Positions 12,480 through 23,870 are shown, numbered from the stretch's first letter. The stretch: DNA of 64,000 bases from Vanilla planifolia (GCA_023846275.1 JAIUJO010000231.1:433001-497000), one strand, 5' to 3'. The notes: a model not told the origin generated them from the sequence alone. Made by a program: numbers and translations.

Positions 12480-13700
12480 CTCTTGGCTAGAGTATTGCTC
12501 GTACTAGTTTATAAACTCCAAATGGTCCACACTATAACATATGTTACAGGTGCATAGATCAAAATGTCATCAGCACAAATAAGGTGTATAACCATAGGTG
12601 AAGAGGGGTCGATTGTTCCCAACCATGATGGTAAGATCTACTTGGTGCATAATGCACCAAACAAGATTTTTTGATATAATTTTAAAAATGTATGGTGACA
12701 ATAGATGCACTTGTCTAAGAGCCCATTTAGCTTCAATCCACAAATGTGGATCCTATTTAACATAATCTCAAGTCTTGGTATAGTGATATGAGCCTCAACC
12801 AATTCACACCAAATATTCAAAAAATATAGATTCTTTGACAAATTAAGCAAAATTTCTAATTGATCTTATCATAAGCTTAATCCATGTCTAATTTTAGTAT
12901 GATGAGCCCCTCTTTGGAAGTAGATGAGTTCATATGGGTAGTAATCTCCTATGACATGACTCGGAATAAAATAATTTTTTTTCTTACAACAATATAAAAA
13001 AAACCATATTCAATCTACCCACAAAAATGTTTAGCTAAAACATTGTATATCACATTAGAAAGACTGATGACTCTAAACTATTGAAGTTTAAAAGCCCCTT
13101 ATACTATAGGAATAAGAGTAATCGACATGCCTTTTCATCATTTTGGCATACCTTTATCATGAAAAAAGTTTTTTATAGTTGTGATAGCAACGACCTTGGT
13201 AATAATACCATATCAATGCACAAACTCTATTGAGATGCCATCCATGCTTGCAGATCTATTTCTATCATAGACATAGCAAAAATCCTTTTCTTATCATTTA
13301 GATTGCTTCCTATTAGTAATTCACAAAGGTTGGAATGGTAGGGGAGGATTATATTGCTCAAAACTACACCACTTCCTACTAAACAACTACATCAGTATTT
13401 CTTTAATTTTACATTGGGAACCACTAATTCCCCATTATCTTTCTTTTAGTTGATATATATAATTTCTTCTTTTGTAGAAGTAGCCACTGGCTAAAAGAAA
13501 TGCATGTTTTGATGCCCTAATATAGCATAACAAAGCTTGGCACTCTGTCACCACCAAGCTTCCTATAAAGTTGTATTGTTATGGTTGGGGATAACATGCC
13601 AAAAGATCATGTTTCTACTCAAACTCCTTACATTGAAGCTCCATGATCTCCAAATCGAACTAGCAAGGCTTGCTAAGAATATTTCCAAGTTTAGCTACAC
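12480..13700 (-). pseudogene. LINE ORF2 reverse transcriptase with catalytic DD motif (copy C)
   Basis: The minus strand carries, in order: the linker block (~13,450-13,690, homologous to 5,950-6,110); LKLDM.(K)AYDKIN (motif A) near 12,860; WCELVEAHITIPRLEIMLN at ~12,735-12,815; VHLLSPYIFKIISKNL (the GDPLSPYLF motif) near 12,660-12,710; and LICADDILIYAP at ~12,560-12,590. The last is the F/YxDD box, with both aspartates present. An EVNFNKSRVLFSKG-like string follows in another frame. The two active-site aspartate positions (motifs A and C) are preserved, but stops and shifts between blocks make it a pseudogene. Confidence 0.9.
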
Positions 13701-13849
13701 TACATTTTTTTAAAGCTGATAGTGCTATGTTAAATTTATTTGATAATCTATTCATAAGGTTATTCTTAATAGTTTTATTACATGCTTCTTGAATAATATT
13801 AGTTGAATAAGAAAATAATAACCATAAATTACTGAGTTTTATCTTCTTT

Positions 13850-14550
13850 GAATTTATTTAAAAATAATTATTTAAATTGAAAAAGTATAGGATGGTGGTA
13901 TGAGCTAATATAAAGAAGATGTGTAATATAGTACTTAGAAATACCTGAATAGCATCAATATTCATGAAAGCTTTATCTATTTTTTCAAATATGTGAGCAT
14001 TGCCCACCAGATTTTTACACCAAGTCATTATATTCTTAATAAATCACAAGTCAAAAAAGTCTCTAAATCTTGCATGAATTTGGAGAATTCATTTTGAGCT
14101 TAACTACTATGGAATTTGTTCCCCTCTTCTCATTCCACACAAGTAGTACATAGAATTTGCTCCACCAGGATTACAACTTTTCTAAATTGGACCTAAGCTG
14201 TCTGGCAAAACATATAATCTTTTGGTACAAGCAACACATCACCATCAAGAATTGTTTCTACTAGATGTCACTTAGATAGAAACTAGTTGTGAGGATGACT
14301 CATAATTTCAAGCTCCACATAATACCTTTATAGCATTTGAAAACCCCTATATGTTATAGTCAAAGGTTAGGCAAATTAGTTCTAATTCCTATTTAAAACC
14401 CTATCCACCTGATGCTTGTCAAAATTCTCCACTCAAGTTTCTAACAAAGCAAAAGCAAATACTCTAAACTAACTTAAAAAGCATTGCAAATAGAAACAAG
14501 ATTTTGCTACTCTAATCACTCAAATGTTCCATACAACTAACATAACCATA
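13850..14550 (-). pseudogene. LINE ORF2 endonuclease (copy C)
   Basis: The N-terminus is at ~14,490-14,545 (VWNI.VIRVAKS, with a stop where the family has R). A C-terminal relic near 13,870-13,930 reads LSTILHIFFILAHTTILYF, in the place of the L.R...SDH.P.L string. Size and position match copy B. Decay is stronger here than in B. Confidence 0.6.
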
Positions 14551-16745
14551 TATAATTAGCTAAAAAAATCTTGCACACTGGCAAACTATGAACTTGAACA
14601 TGACTCCTAACCATGCTCAACATGCCATTGGATGAACCACTCAAAAAAAAATAGCAACAACCATAGTAGTTACATCCTAAAAATATGTAGAATCATTTAG
14701 TGTTTTTGTCATTCCATAATTTTTCCAACTACCATTTCACGTTCTCATCTTTTATACTTCCTTTTCTACCTGAAAAAATAGAATCCCAAATCTAGGTAGA
14801 TGAAGAAACAATAACCTCTATAATAGTTATGTTTAAGCATTTCTTAGGCCATCCAATTACGTTGGCATAGAAAAACAACACAACTTTGCTCCTAATTTGC
14901 CCTGCTTAAGTTAACTGCTATAAATTTGCTTCTTTGAAGTAAAGAAAATCTCCTAATACCTACAATTTGATAACTTCCTTGACATGGTAAAATAGCATCG
15001 AGCACAGCAATAATCATAAAAGTTGGCTATAAGCTCTCCTAAATCTAATAACCCCATTAATTATCAGGCATCAATACTTATATTATCTCCAAGAATTTAT
15101 GCAACGAAGTTCTTGATGAATTGTGCATCCTCTATGTTTCCATTTAGATAATTTTCTTTGATGCACACACTTGATAAACTTGCATTCTTATTAATCACCA
15201 TATCATACCAAAACTTCATGTTGCATCTCCCCATCTCATAGTTGTAGACATGTTGGAACCAAGCTTGTACCACATTTAACAAGATCATCACCAAACAGTT
15301 AGCCAAAAACTTCTAGTTTTTATGCCAAGTGAACTTCATGCTATCCATATGAATGAAGCACAACAAAAATCTAAAGATACTACTTTAGAGGGAAGGCTAA
15401 GGCTCCTGGCTAATATTTGCACTTATGGAAAACTTCTAGAATCCCAATGAGGCCCTCTTTTTGAAGAGTCCACCTCTTTCTGAGTAATAAAGTACCCATT
15501 TCAGGCAATGACAGAAGCACTGACCCATATATGAACTCCATATGTGTGATTCCATGTCCATCCAATTAAGCTGTATCTCCTGAGTAGCATGCCATTGCTC
15601 TTACTTTGCCCCTACAATATTAAACGGTTAACCACAAGCTTCTTTGATGCACATTAAATCCCTATTTATTGATTATCTATAAGTTCCTCTTCCAATTATA
15701 TCTTCCAATATTTTTTGCATAATATATCTACAAAATTTTTACATCCTCATAGTTGCCAATTGGAGTCCTTCCTCTATCATAAGCATCAAAAAATGTTTCA
15801 TTTCTGTTGTTCACTATATCCTTACCAAACCTAATGTTTTTGCTCCCTATGCCATAATTGTATCCACACTCAACCCATGTTTATGCCTTATCCCATAAGA
15901 TCATCAGCATGAAGGCAATCAAAATCCTCTAGTTTTTATGTGAAGTGAGCTTCACACTATTAGCAATAACACAACAGTGAGTGCACAAATAAGTATATGA
16001 ATGCCTTCTCAACTCATACCAAGCTTGATCCCAATCTATCAAGATCAGCCCAAAGTAGTTAATTGAAAGCCTCCAATTTCTATGCAAATTGAGCTTCACA
16101 TGTAATAGGGATTAAAGGAACATGAATGCCTTCTCTTCTCTTATTCACCCTAGCAAAAATACCCTGCATTCACCCCAAAGTAGAGCTCCAAATGATACCA
16201 CATGTAATTTCCTTGTACATCTAGTAGCACCACAGTCATCTACAATTCCACAAATGCTCTAGAAAATACGAGACTGTTACCCATAAACAAAGCAACTTTC
16301 CTTTGCAATACGGCCATTTTTTCTTTTTTTTATTTTAACACTTACTTGAGAGAACCCCTCCCTTTGTTCCTTTTTATATTCGTTATCATCACTACATTCA
16401 TTCCAAGGAGCATTTCCCCTTTTGCCTAGCTACAAATGGTTCTACATCAATAGACAAACTAGAAGTGTCGACACCATCTGGCTTCTTTCCCAAAATCTAC
16501 ATCATGATTTGTGTAAGGTTACAAGGGCCTTCAACCACCTCCATGTTACTTGAGAGAAACTTTTATTTATTTGTAATTATTTTATCTTCTGCTTGCATTT
16601 TTTTTCATTGCCCACTTGGATGAGCCCTCACTATGACCGTAATGATTAGATATGGGACTATCCTTACATATGGATTGTGCCTCATTTTCGAGCTTGTAAT
16701 GCTTATTCAACTCCTTCCTACTCATATATTTCCCATTTACTTTAC
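14551..16745 (-). other. LINE copy C middle segment with repeated protein modules
   Basis: This is the long stretch between knuckle and endonuclease. Three related blocks are visible on the minus strand: one from ~15,350 down to 15,097, one from ~15,970 to ~15,700, and a shorter one at ~16,030-16,115. They begin MKFTWHKN.KFLANCLVMIL, VKLTSHKN.RILIAFMLMIL and VKLNLHRNWRLSINYFGLIL. Blocks one and two also share YNY.(M/I)G..N..F..D.V...N and later a GN.ED..... string. I do not know this domain. Conservation at the amino-acid level suggests it was once coding. Confidence 0.55.
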
Positions 16746-18150
16746 TCATCTATTGTGTTGATGCAAACATTCTCCTCTTCCTAGGTTACACAACAATCCA
16801 AGGTTCCAAACCTTATAAATTATCTTCATCAGCTTCTTTCTCCCCCAACCTTGCAATTGTCCCCTTATTCTCTTGTTGGTATGATCTTCTGTTAATAAGA
16901 TAAGAACTCTTGGCTGCATTACTATTCTGGTTAAACTCATTAGATGAACATAGCCCAGATGCATGTCCCATTTTGTTGGAAATGAAGTAAATAGAGTGAA
17001 GTCCGTCTTATTCAAACCACTAAAAAAATTGAACCAATGGTCAATTCAACCACATATCCACTCTAATAGGCTTAGAGAGGTCAATCATATCACATAGTCT
17101 TACAAATGTAAAACTTTGCATGCCAGTCCTCCAATCATCAATCTAAATAGGCTCATTCATGGCCTTGACAATGTGTAAAATGATCGTTGTGTCCTAATAA
17201 ATAAGAGGGAATGCAAGCAAATGAATCATATTGGTGCACAAAGTAATTGCTAAAGTACTTTTCCTAAATCCAAGTGTCCATATATCCTCTCCTAAAGCAA
17301 GGCCAATTACCTATATTGGGCCACCACACTACATTTAGTCTCTATTATTAACTGACTAAAAGTGCAGAAAAAATAGCAAGTAAATATGTCCAAAACCAAG
17401 AATCCAATAAAATACCCCCATTAACTTTAGAGAACTCTAGCAATCCATTAAAAAGATAGATGACTACCATACACCTTACCAACAAGACTAATTTGGTGGC
17501 ATCAAAATCAGTCATCACAAGCATCATTTGAAATATGAATTTCAACATTTATAATGAAGGAGGTATCTTTCAATAGAAATATTTTTACACCAACATTTGC
17601 TAAGTATCTCTATGTAATTGCCAAATGAACCTCCATTCAAAATTTTTTTTCTGTTGCTTAAATGCTATACTATAAGACCATCCCTAAAAATCACTTCAAC
17701 TAGACCACACACTGGATGGTTACTATTCAAAGAGTTTTCATTCACCATGATATTATTATTAGCATAAGCACCTCTAGTGCACCCTTGTGAATCTATTGCC
17801 TCAGTGTTATTAGGATGTATAACATTGTCCTTTGATACATTACTTGATTTTATAAGCACATTCAACTTTAGTTCAATATTTATTTTGATTTCTCCTACAT
17901 TCTCCCCTATCTATGTTGCTATATTCAAATCCATAGGCACTGCGTCCTACATCCTAGATTAATTACCATCATCATCCGTAAATTAATTCACTTCACGACT
18001 TACCTCACTTGACTCAAACACATATAATTACATCTCCATGATATTTCATAAATCGTCCTAAGTATCCCACCATAGTGTGCTAGGGCAACAACGACAAGAA
18101 CAATGCTAGGATCCCATGATTATCACCTACCAAGATTAGAGCAACTACAC
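16746..18150 (-). pseudogene. LINE ORF1 (gag-like) pseudogene, copy C
   Basis: At 16,948-16,989 the minus strand reads YFISNKMGHASGLC, the third knuckle, where the first two cysteines have changed (C to Y, C to S) while the histidine and last cysteine remain. Upstream sequence to ~17,330 aligns with the DUF4283-like parts of copies A and B (for example the stretch at 17,210-17,290 with 2,940-3,010 and 9,860-9,920). An open stretch at 17,665-17,865 (ending LVEVIFRDGLIV) may belong to the N-terminal half. The 5' end is uncertain. Confidence 0.65.
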
Positions 18151-18189
18151 TTGCCTCTCATGCTGGGGAAGATTGCAAAACATCCCTCT

Positions 18190-19039
18190 TTTTTGTACTC
18201 TTTCTTAACTTCAAACTCACCATTAATCATAATGCGACATTTATTCAAAGAATAAGTAATATTATGTCCATTTCAAAGTTTATTGGTATCAGAGAATGTG
18301 GCCAGCAAACAAGCCTTCTATTGATTCCATCCACCTATAATTTTAAGGACAGTATGATAACAAGGCTGAACCTTGAATTGATAGACGAGGGACACTTTAA
18401 GTGGAGCCTATGGCTTAAGCTGACTCAACATGACGAAGCTTACTAGTCAAAAAACAAAATGGATTGATTGAGTAAGAGCTCTTCCTTAAATCTATAAGTG
18501 GTGGTTCAATGGCCATTCTTACATCATGGAGCAATTTCACTAACTAATTTTGTTAATGAAAGAGACCTCAACTTGCTAATTAGCTGGTAGGGTACAAGCT
18601 TTATGGCTAGTTTCTTATAAGGTTTATTACTGCTTACGGTTTGGATGTTTGAGGCAATAATAAGTTTATGATTTCCTTAGATGTTTTGGGCTACAAGTTT
18701 GCAACATTAATGTATTCAATGAGTCCATCGCCTTGGTCAAAAGGCCTAGGAAATCTTATGAAAATTTCATCATTATTGGGATAGATCATTAAAATTCTTG
18801 GTTGTCAACAACAAATTCCTAGTAAGCAAGAGCCATCAGCTCACGTTGACTACATCCCTACCCCTTTTAGACGCTACCCATCACTTTCTCGATTGAATGG
18901 TGTAGCCATGTGTTCAAATCACTACTATGTAGATGGTTTGCCACCTGTAAGTTTGTAAGAAGTTTGTTGAATCTTGTAATTTGGAAGAATTAAAAGTTGC
19001 AACAAGGTTTCTATCGATGAACTTGTAGAATAATCATTG
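18190..19039 (+). rRNA. 18S rRNA pseudogene, 3' part only
   Basis: From ~18,345 to 19,039 the plus strand follows the 3' third of plant 18S rRNA without large gaps. Recognisable landmarks are the 'GGAGCCTGCGGCTTAAT' region (~18,400, read here as ggagcctatggcttaagc), 'GAGCTCTTTCTTGATTCTA' (~18,475), 'GAGGCAATAACAGG' (~18,650), 'GATGTATTCAACGAG' (~18,710), 'GGGATAGATCATTG' (~18,778), 'GAATTCCTAGTAAGC' (~18,810) and the terminal 'GTAACAAGGTTTC...ATCATTG' (~18,998-19,039). A weaker match extends to ~18,190-18,255. The first ~1 kb of the gene is missing. Most differences turn C/G into T/A, and many critical sites are changed, so it cannot function. Confidence 0.95.
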
Positions 19040-19266
19040 ATGAGAGTTATGAATGATCAAGAGATCTGTACAACTTGAGAGGCCATGATAGCTATTTGAT
19101 GTCACATTCTTCCATTACGTGTGCTCCTACTTTAGTTTAGAGATCAGTGTTGTTGGGAATAAACAACAACTGATTGGCGGAGTCATGTGTCCAGTGTGAG
19201 AAGATGTTATGCTAGCCACGAGTATGTTGTGCATTAGCAGGTCTTGTATATCTTGGCAATCAATCA
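19040..19266 (+). other. ITS1 relic
   Basis: This is the stretch between the 18S 3' end and the 5.8S relic. It is identified by position only; spacers are not conserved enough to read by eye. Its length of ~230 bases is in the range of plant ITS1, or is the remains of a longer one. Confidence 0.8.
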
Positions 19267-19426
19267 TCAAATGACTTTTAACAAAGGATACCTTGGTGCA
19301 TGCATTGATGAAGAAGGAACCAAAAAGGTACATGTTATGAATTCTAGTGTTTCATGAACCATCCATTTTTTTATTGCAAGTTGTGCCAAAAGTTGCAAGC
19401 TAAGGGCATGTCGCAAGGTTGTAATC
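19267..19426 (+). rRNA. 5.8S rRNA pseudogene
   Basis: The ~160-base stretch matches plant 5.8S end to end. It has the start (aaatgacttttaacaaagg for the canonical ACGACTCTCGGCAACGG), the highly conserved 'GCATCGATGAAGAACG' as gcattgatgaagaagg at ~19,301, 'GTGAATTGCAGAATCCCGTGAACCATC' as a shortened version at ~19,333-19,362, 'GCAAGTTGCGCC' at ~19,376 and 'GAGGGCACGTCTGCC' at ~19,401. Changes are mainly C to T and G to A. Length is normal. Confidence 0.95.
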
Positions 19427-19669
19427 TGAGATATCACTCCTTATGGAAACTAAGAATCATTGATTTGGGTCCCAACCGTTATGTGGACATGATCGATGGC
19501 ACCCCATCCACAACATGGCATGTTGAAGCATTGAGTGATGGTTGATTATCAACATGATAAGAGGTGGATGCCATCAAGTGTTGTGGTGTTAGCCAGTTGG
19601 AATCAATGTTGCAATGTGACAAGTAGATCTTACTCACAATTCGAACTCCATGCTCCATGGTGCAGAATC
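19427..19669 (+). other. ITS2 relic
   Basis: Spacer between 5.8S and 26S, ~240 bases, which is the usual plant ITS2 size. It is called from its position. A short open frame crossing 5.8S and ITS2 is fortuitous. Confidence 0.8.
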
Positions 19670-22648
19670 GTGACTCTATGTTAGATGAGGCTGCCTACTG
19701 AGTTTAAGCATATGAATAAGTGGAGGAGAAGGAACTTATGAGGATTCCCTTAGTAATAATGAGTGAGACAAGACTAGCATGGTGTGGAAATTGGGTAGTC
19801 TAAAGCCCAAATTATTACCTAGAGATGCATCCTCAAAAAAAGATAAAGATTAAGTCCTTTTAAAGGGAGCAATTGAGAGGGTAAGAGGATTATTCGACTC
19901 ATACTCTATTGCTAGATTAGGCACTACCAGTGGGTCAAATTATTTGGGAAAGCAGCAAACACTGAGTGTTAATTACATTTAATGCTAAACAATTATGATA
20001 GATCGATAATAAACAAGTATAAAAGAAAGTTGAAAAAGAATTTCAAAATAGAGTGAAATTGTGCTTGAAATTGTTAGGTGGGAAGCAAATAAGGACCAGT
20101 GGTGCACCTCAACTGGATGCAAAATTTCTTCATATGGTTTATTGTATGGCTTGAGTAGTGACTTGTCTATGGCAATCTCGATGGCATAAGCCAGGACAAA
20201 TGCTTCCCATGGAGAAATTGTCATTGTTCTTGGTCACAATGCCCACACCGTTGAGATATGCCATGGTGGCCCCATACCCAATAGCGATGGCCAATGGGCT
20301 CACCATTTGACATGTTTTGAAACACAGACCCAAGGGTTTAACATGCTTACAAGTTGATAGGTGAGCAACAGAGGGTGTAAAGAAGCTTACTGTTGGGATG
20401 CACATTTAAGCATGTTCCACAAATCAACTTGGATCCTTTATGAATGGTTTGAGTGAAAGCATGCTTATTGGGACCCAAATGATGGTGAACTATGCTAAAT
20501 AGCACAATGGAGGAGGAAACACTGGTGGAGGCTTATAGTGATACTAATATGCAAATTGTTCATCTGACTTAGGTATAAAGGAAAATGGCTAATCAAACCA
20601 CCTAGTAGTTTGTTCCCTTTTAAATTTCCCTTATGATAGCTTGTGCCACTATCATGGTTATATTAGGTAAACCAAATGATTAGAGGAACTAGTGTAATGT
20701 AATTCCTAGAAATGTAAAAGGGTACAATGGTCATTACAAGACATAGGACACAAGCCCACATTAAACATTCGATAATGTAGATCTTGGTGGTAATTGCAAA
20801 TATTTGAATAGGAACTTTGAAGGCTAGAAAGGGGAAGCTTCCATTTGAATGGCAATTATGGATGGGTTAGTCAATCCTAAGAGATCAGAGAAATCCCTTG
20901 GAGAGTGCTATTTGGAATGAGCTTAAAAAAAGAGTCAAGTTAAAATTCTCGAGTTGAGGTTTGGCTGGTAATGGCAAGGTCAAGTTGTCCAAAGATAATA
21001 GTGGAAGCCTTAGGAAGAGTTATCCTTTTGTTTTAATAGCATGTTGGCCAAGTGGTTGCAAGAGCAGTACTTAAGTGATTTTTTATGCAACCCAGTGACA
21101 CTTGAAAATCTAGATGGCCTAGTGTCTTCCATACCCAATTGTAATATTAACCATATCATGTCATTGAGGTCAATAGTATCTGAATAATGGATCATTGTAA
21201 GCAAGGGAAGTTAATAAAATGGATCTATAACTTTCGAAAACGTACTAGCTCTAAGGGTTCATAATGGGTGTTCTAGTCCTAAATCCATTAAATATTGCTA
21301 GATCGTTCAAGTTGCTCGAGTGTCGGGAGTTGATCAATGCTTGCTGACAAGAGGACAAACTGGGAGTGGGCCAAAGAGGGCCTTTTCTAGTCATTTAGGA
21401 ATTGCTTGGTCCTTGTAGATGGTCATGCAATGTGATTTCTACCTAGTGCTTTGAATGTAAATTTCAAGAAATTCAACCAAGTGAGTGCAAATGGATAGAG
21501 TTACTATGACTCTCTTATGGTAGCTGAATACCTCATCATCTAATTAGTGAAACACATGAATGGATTAACAAGATTCCCATTGTCTCGACCAACTATCAAG
21601 TGAAAGCACAATCAATAGAATAGTCCTAGTTGAATTTATGGGGAAAAGAGACCTATTGAGCTTGCCTATAGTTTGACTATGTGAAATGACTTAAGAGGTA
21701 TAGTATAAGTTGGTGTTGGTATGCCAACAAAATTGAAATGACACCAATTTAAAGGCTATTTTATTTTTTCTATGAGATGGGGCCTAGCCCATCCTTTTGG
21801 CTCAAGTTTTTCTTTGATGGGTCGATCTGAGTAGAAGACATATTTGTGTAGGGTGTTTGGTTGGGGTGAAATATTTGTTAAAGGATAATATTGGTGTCTT
21901 AAGATGAACTCAATAAGAATAAAATCTCTTGTGAAACAAAATGTAAAAGCTCATTTTATTTAGATTTTTGACATGAATATGAACCATGAAAGCATGGCCT
22001 ATCAACCTCTTAGGGTGTTAAAATTTAATGCTGTGGCTTTAAAAAAGGTTACTACAGGGGTAACTAGTTTGTTGTAGCCAAGCATTCATAGTGATGTTGC
22101 TTATTGATACTTCGATGTCTATTGCTCCTATCATTAGAAAGAAAAATTGACCAAGTGTTGAATTGTTCATGCACTAAAAAGGAACATGAGATTGGTTTGG
22201 ACCATCATGAGACATTTTAGTTTAACTTACCAATAAATGTGTTGTGATAATGATTTAACTTAGTCTGATAGAAACAATTGATTCAAATAATTGATTCAAA
22301 CAATTGATCATCATGCTTGGTTGAAATGCCAATGACATGAAACTACCTTATGTAGGTTTGTAATTGAACACATTTAAGTCAAATCCATAATAAGTTTTGA
22401 CATATAAGCCTATTGTTCACCGGTTTATCAATAGTATGGGCTCAACACACCAAGGGTACATGACCACAGGCTTGCCTAGAGTTGAGAAAGTTGAATTGCA
22501 TGGGCACTATAAAAATGATAGCTAAGTAGAAAGGTGGGTAGAATACTTTATAAAAGGCTTAAATTTTCAACGAGGTATTGTTAGTGATAGATTGACCTTA
22601 CTATCATGATCTAGTGAGATCAAACCTTATGTCCTCTAGATTCATCCC
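19670..22648 (+). rRNA. 26S rRNA pseudogene, both ends present
   Basis: The relic runs from the 5' end (gtgactctatgttagatgag; then ctgagtttaagcatatgaat at ~19,698) to the 3' end (gatctagtgagatcaaacct at ~22,609). Landmarks are in order: 'GTGCTTGAAATTGTCGGGAGG' at ~20,060; 'TTGAAACACGGACCAAGGAG' at ~20,315; 'AAGATGGTGAACTATGC' at ~20,478; 'GATCTTGGTGGTAGTAGCAAATATTC' at ~20,780; 'TAACTATGACTCTCTTAAGGTAGCC' at ~21,500; 'AAAAGTTACCACAGGGATAACTGGCTTGTGGCAGCC' at ~22,043; and the sarcin-ricin loop at ~22,259-22,276. Total length is ~2.98 kb against ~3.4 kb usual; several hundred bases are missing between ~20,685 and 20,780. The sarcin-ricin GAGA is GATA, so the gene is dead. Confidence 0.96.
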
Positions 22649-23870
22649 ATCGAAGACATGGACACCATAAGAGTAAGAAAACATCCCTTGCTTGCATACT
22701 TGATGGCTTAGCATACTCTGCTTGCCAACTACCTGCACTTTCTCTACTTATTGCAATGCTTTATGTGATGCTTTGTGTGGAACTTTGAATGGTACTACAT
22801 AATTTAATTATGCCCTTTGGAGTGTTTCTTAGGTAAATGGTTGAAATGCCTTACATTTGCTATTGTAGAATTTGGATCATGCAATATGGGAGTTATAACA
22901 CTTTGCCATCTCTAAAAATTACTATTATCTAATGAGATCCAATCTTATGACATAGTAGATTCATCCTTACATTTCCAAAGATGTGACAGAGGTTTAAAAA
23001 AGCTTTCTCTCTTTATCACTTCCTTTATTAAAGCGATACCAATAATGGTTCTATGTGAGTGACAAAAAGTGTCACCTTTTTTTTGCCTTATTCATCCATT
23101 TTTATTGCTTGGGAATGGATGTGAAGTAGCTCTATTAAGGGACTTGCCTCCTTCTTTGATAGAATTATCTTAATTTGCAATCTACAAGGAGCTTTGTATG
23201 CTGAAGTGTGACTCGTAGTAAAGCAAAACTTGGATGGTGCAATATGTGCTAGGGTTTTTGATTATTTAGTTGTAGCTCTACCTTCATGCTACTATAATTA
23301 CATGGTTGGCATCTAGTCCATGGACACCCTATGACATCCTTTGAAATCGACTTATGGGGACAGCAAAGTGTAATCTTTCCTAGAATTGTTGGCACTATGG
23401 GCTACTGATGCTTTGATAAGGTGATTTTTAATAGAAGACTTGCATTTTTCATTAACATAGTGTCATAATATGTCATTTGCATGGGTTAATGTGCAACATG
23501 ATGCGACTCATAACAAAATTGAACTTCAATGGTGTAATATGCAATAGGGGTTTTTACATGTTGGCTTATAGCCATATGCTCATTTTATAATAGCTACACA
23601 TGTGATAGGGCATTGTACATGCACTGCAGCCAATTCATGCCTGGAGGCAACATATGTGCATGATTGGTGGGACCTACAAAGTGTAATGTTTTAATGATTT
23701 CTAGCACTATAGGTTGTTGGTGCTAGGATAATGTGCGTTATTAGGAGACTTTCATTCTTCCTTGATGGAATTGTCACATTATGTAATCTACAAAGGGGAT
23801 GTGTGGCATGGTGCATGCCACAGTGAATCAGATGTTTTACTTAAGCAAGTATCAAGCTCTTGAAAAAATT
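22649..23870 (+). repeat. rDNA 3' spacer (IGS) relic with ~300-bp subrepeats
   Basis: The stretch after 26S contains diverged direct repeats. A second, partial copy of the 26S 3' end lies at ~22,890-22,972 (atctaatgagatcc... for gatctagtgagatc...), ~310 bases after the first. The marker string 'ttggatggtgcaatatg' recurs at ~22,868, 23,228 and 23,521. 'acttgc..tccttctttgatag' and its relatives recur at ~23,147, 23,441 and 23,738. 'caaagtgtaat' followed by '.ggcactat.gg' recurs at ~23,365 and 23,668. Tandem subrepeats are normal for plant IGS. I see no recognisable Pol I promoter. Confidence 0.7.

Larger units (their letters stand above)
10800..18150 (-). mobile_element. LINE copy C, longest copy, abutting the rDNA
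   Basis: This ~7.3-kb copy on the minus strand has ORF1 (knuckle relic at 16,948-16,989), a long middle segment with repeated protein modules, endonuclease (~13,850-14,550), reverse transcriptase with its DD motif (~12,480-13,700), a zf-RVT-like tail (~11,500-12,300) and RNase H (~10,808-11,180). Its 5' end runs up to the broken 18S rRNA relic; I place the junction between ~18,050 and 18,250. All frames are interrupted. Confidence 0.87.

Noticed and set aside
20139..20405. Two overlapping minus-strand open frames
   Set aside because: They are antisense to the 26S rRNA relic, which accounts for the sequence.
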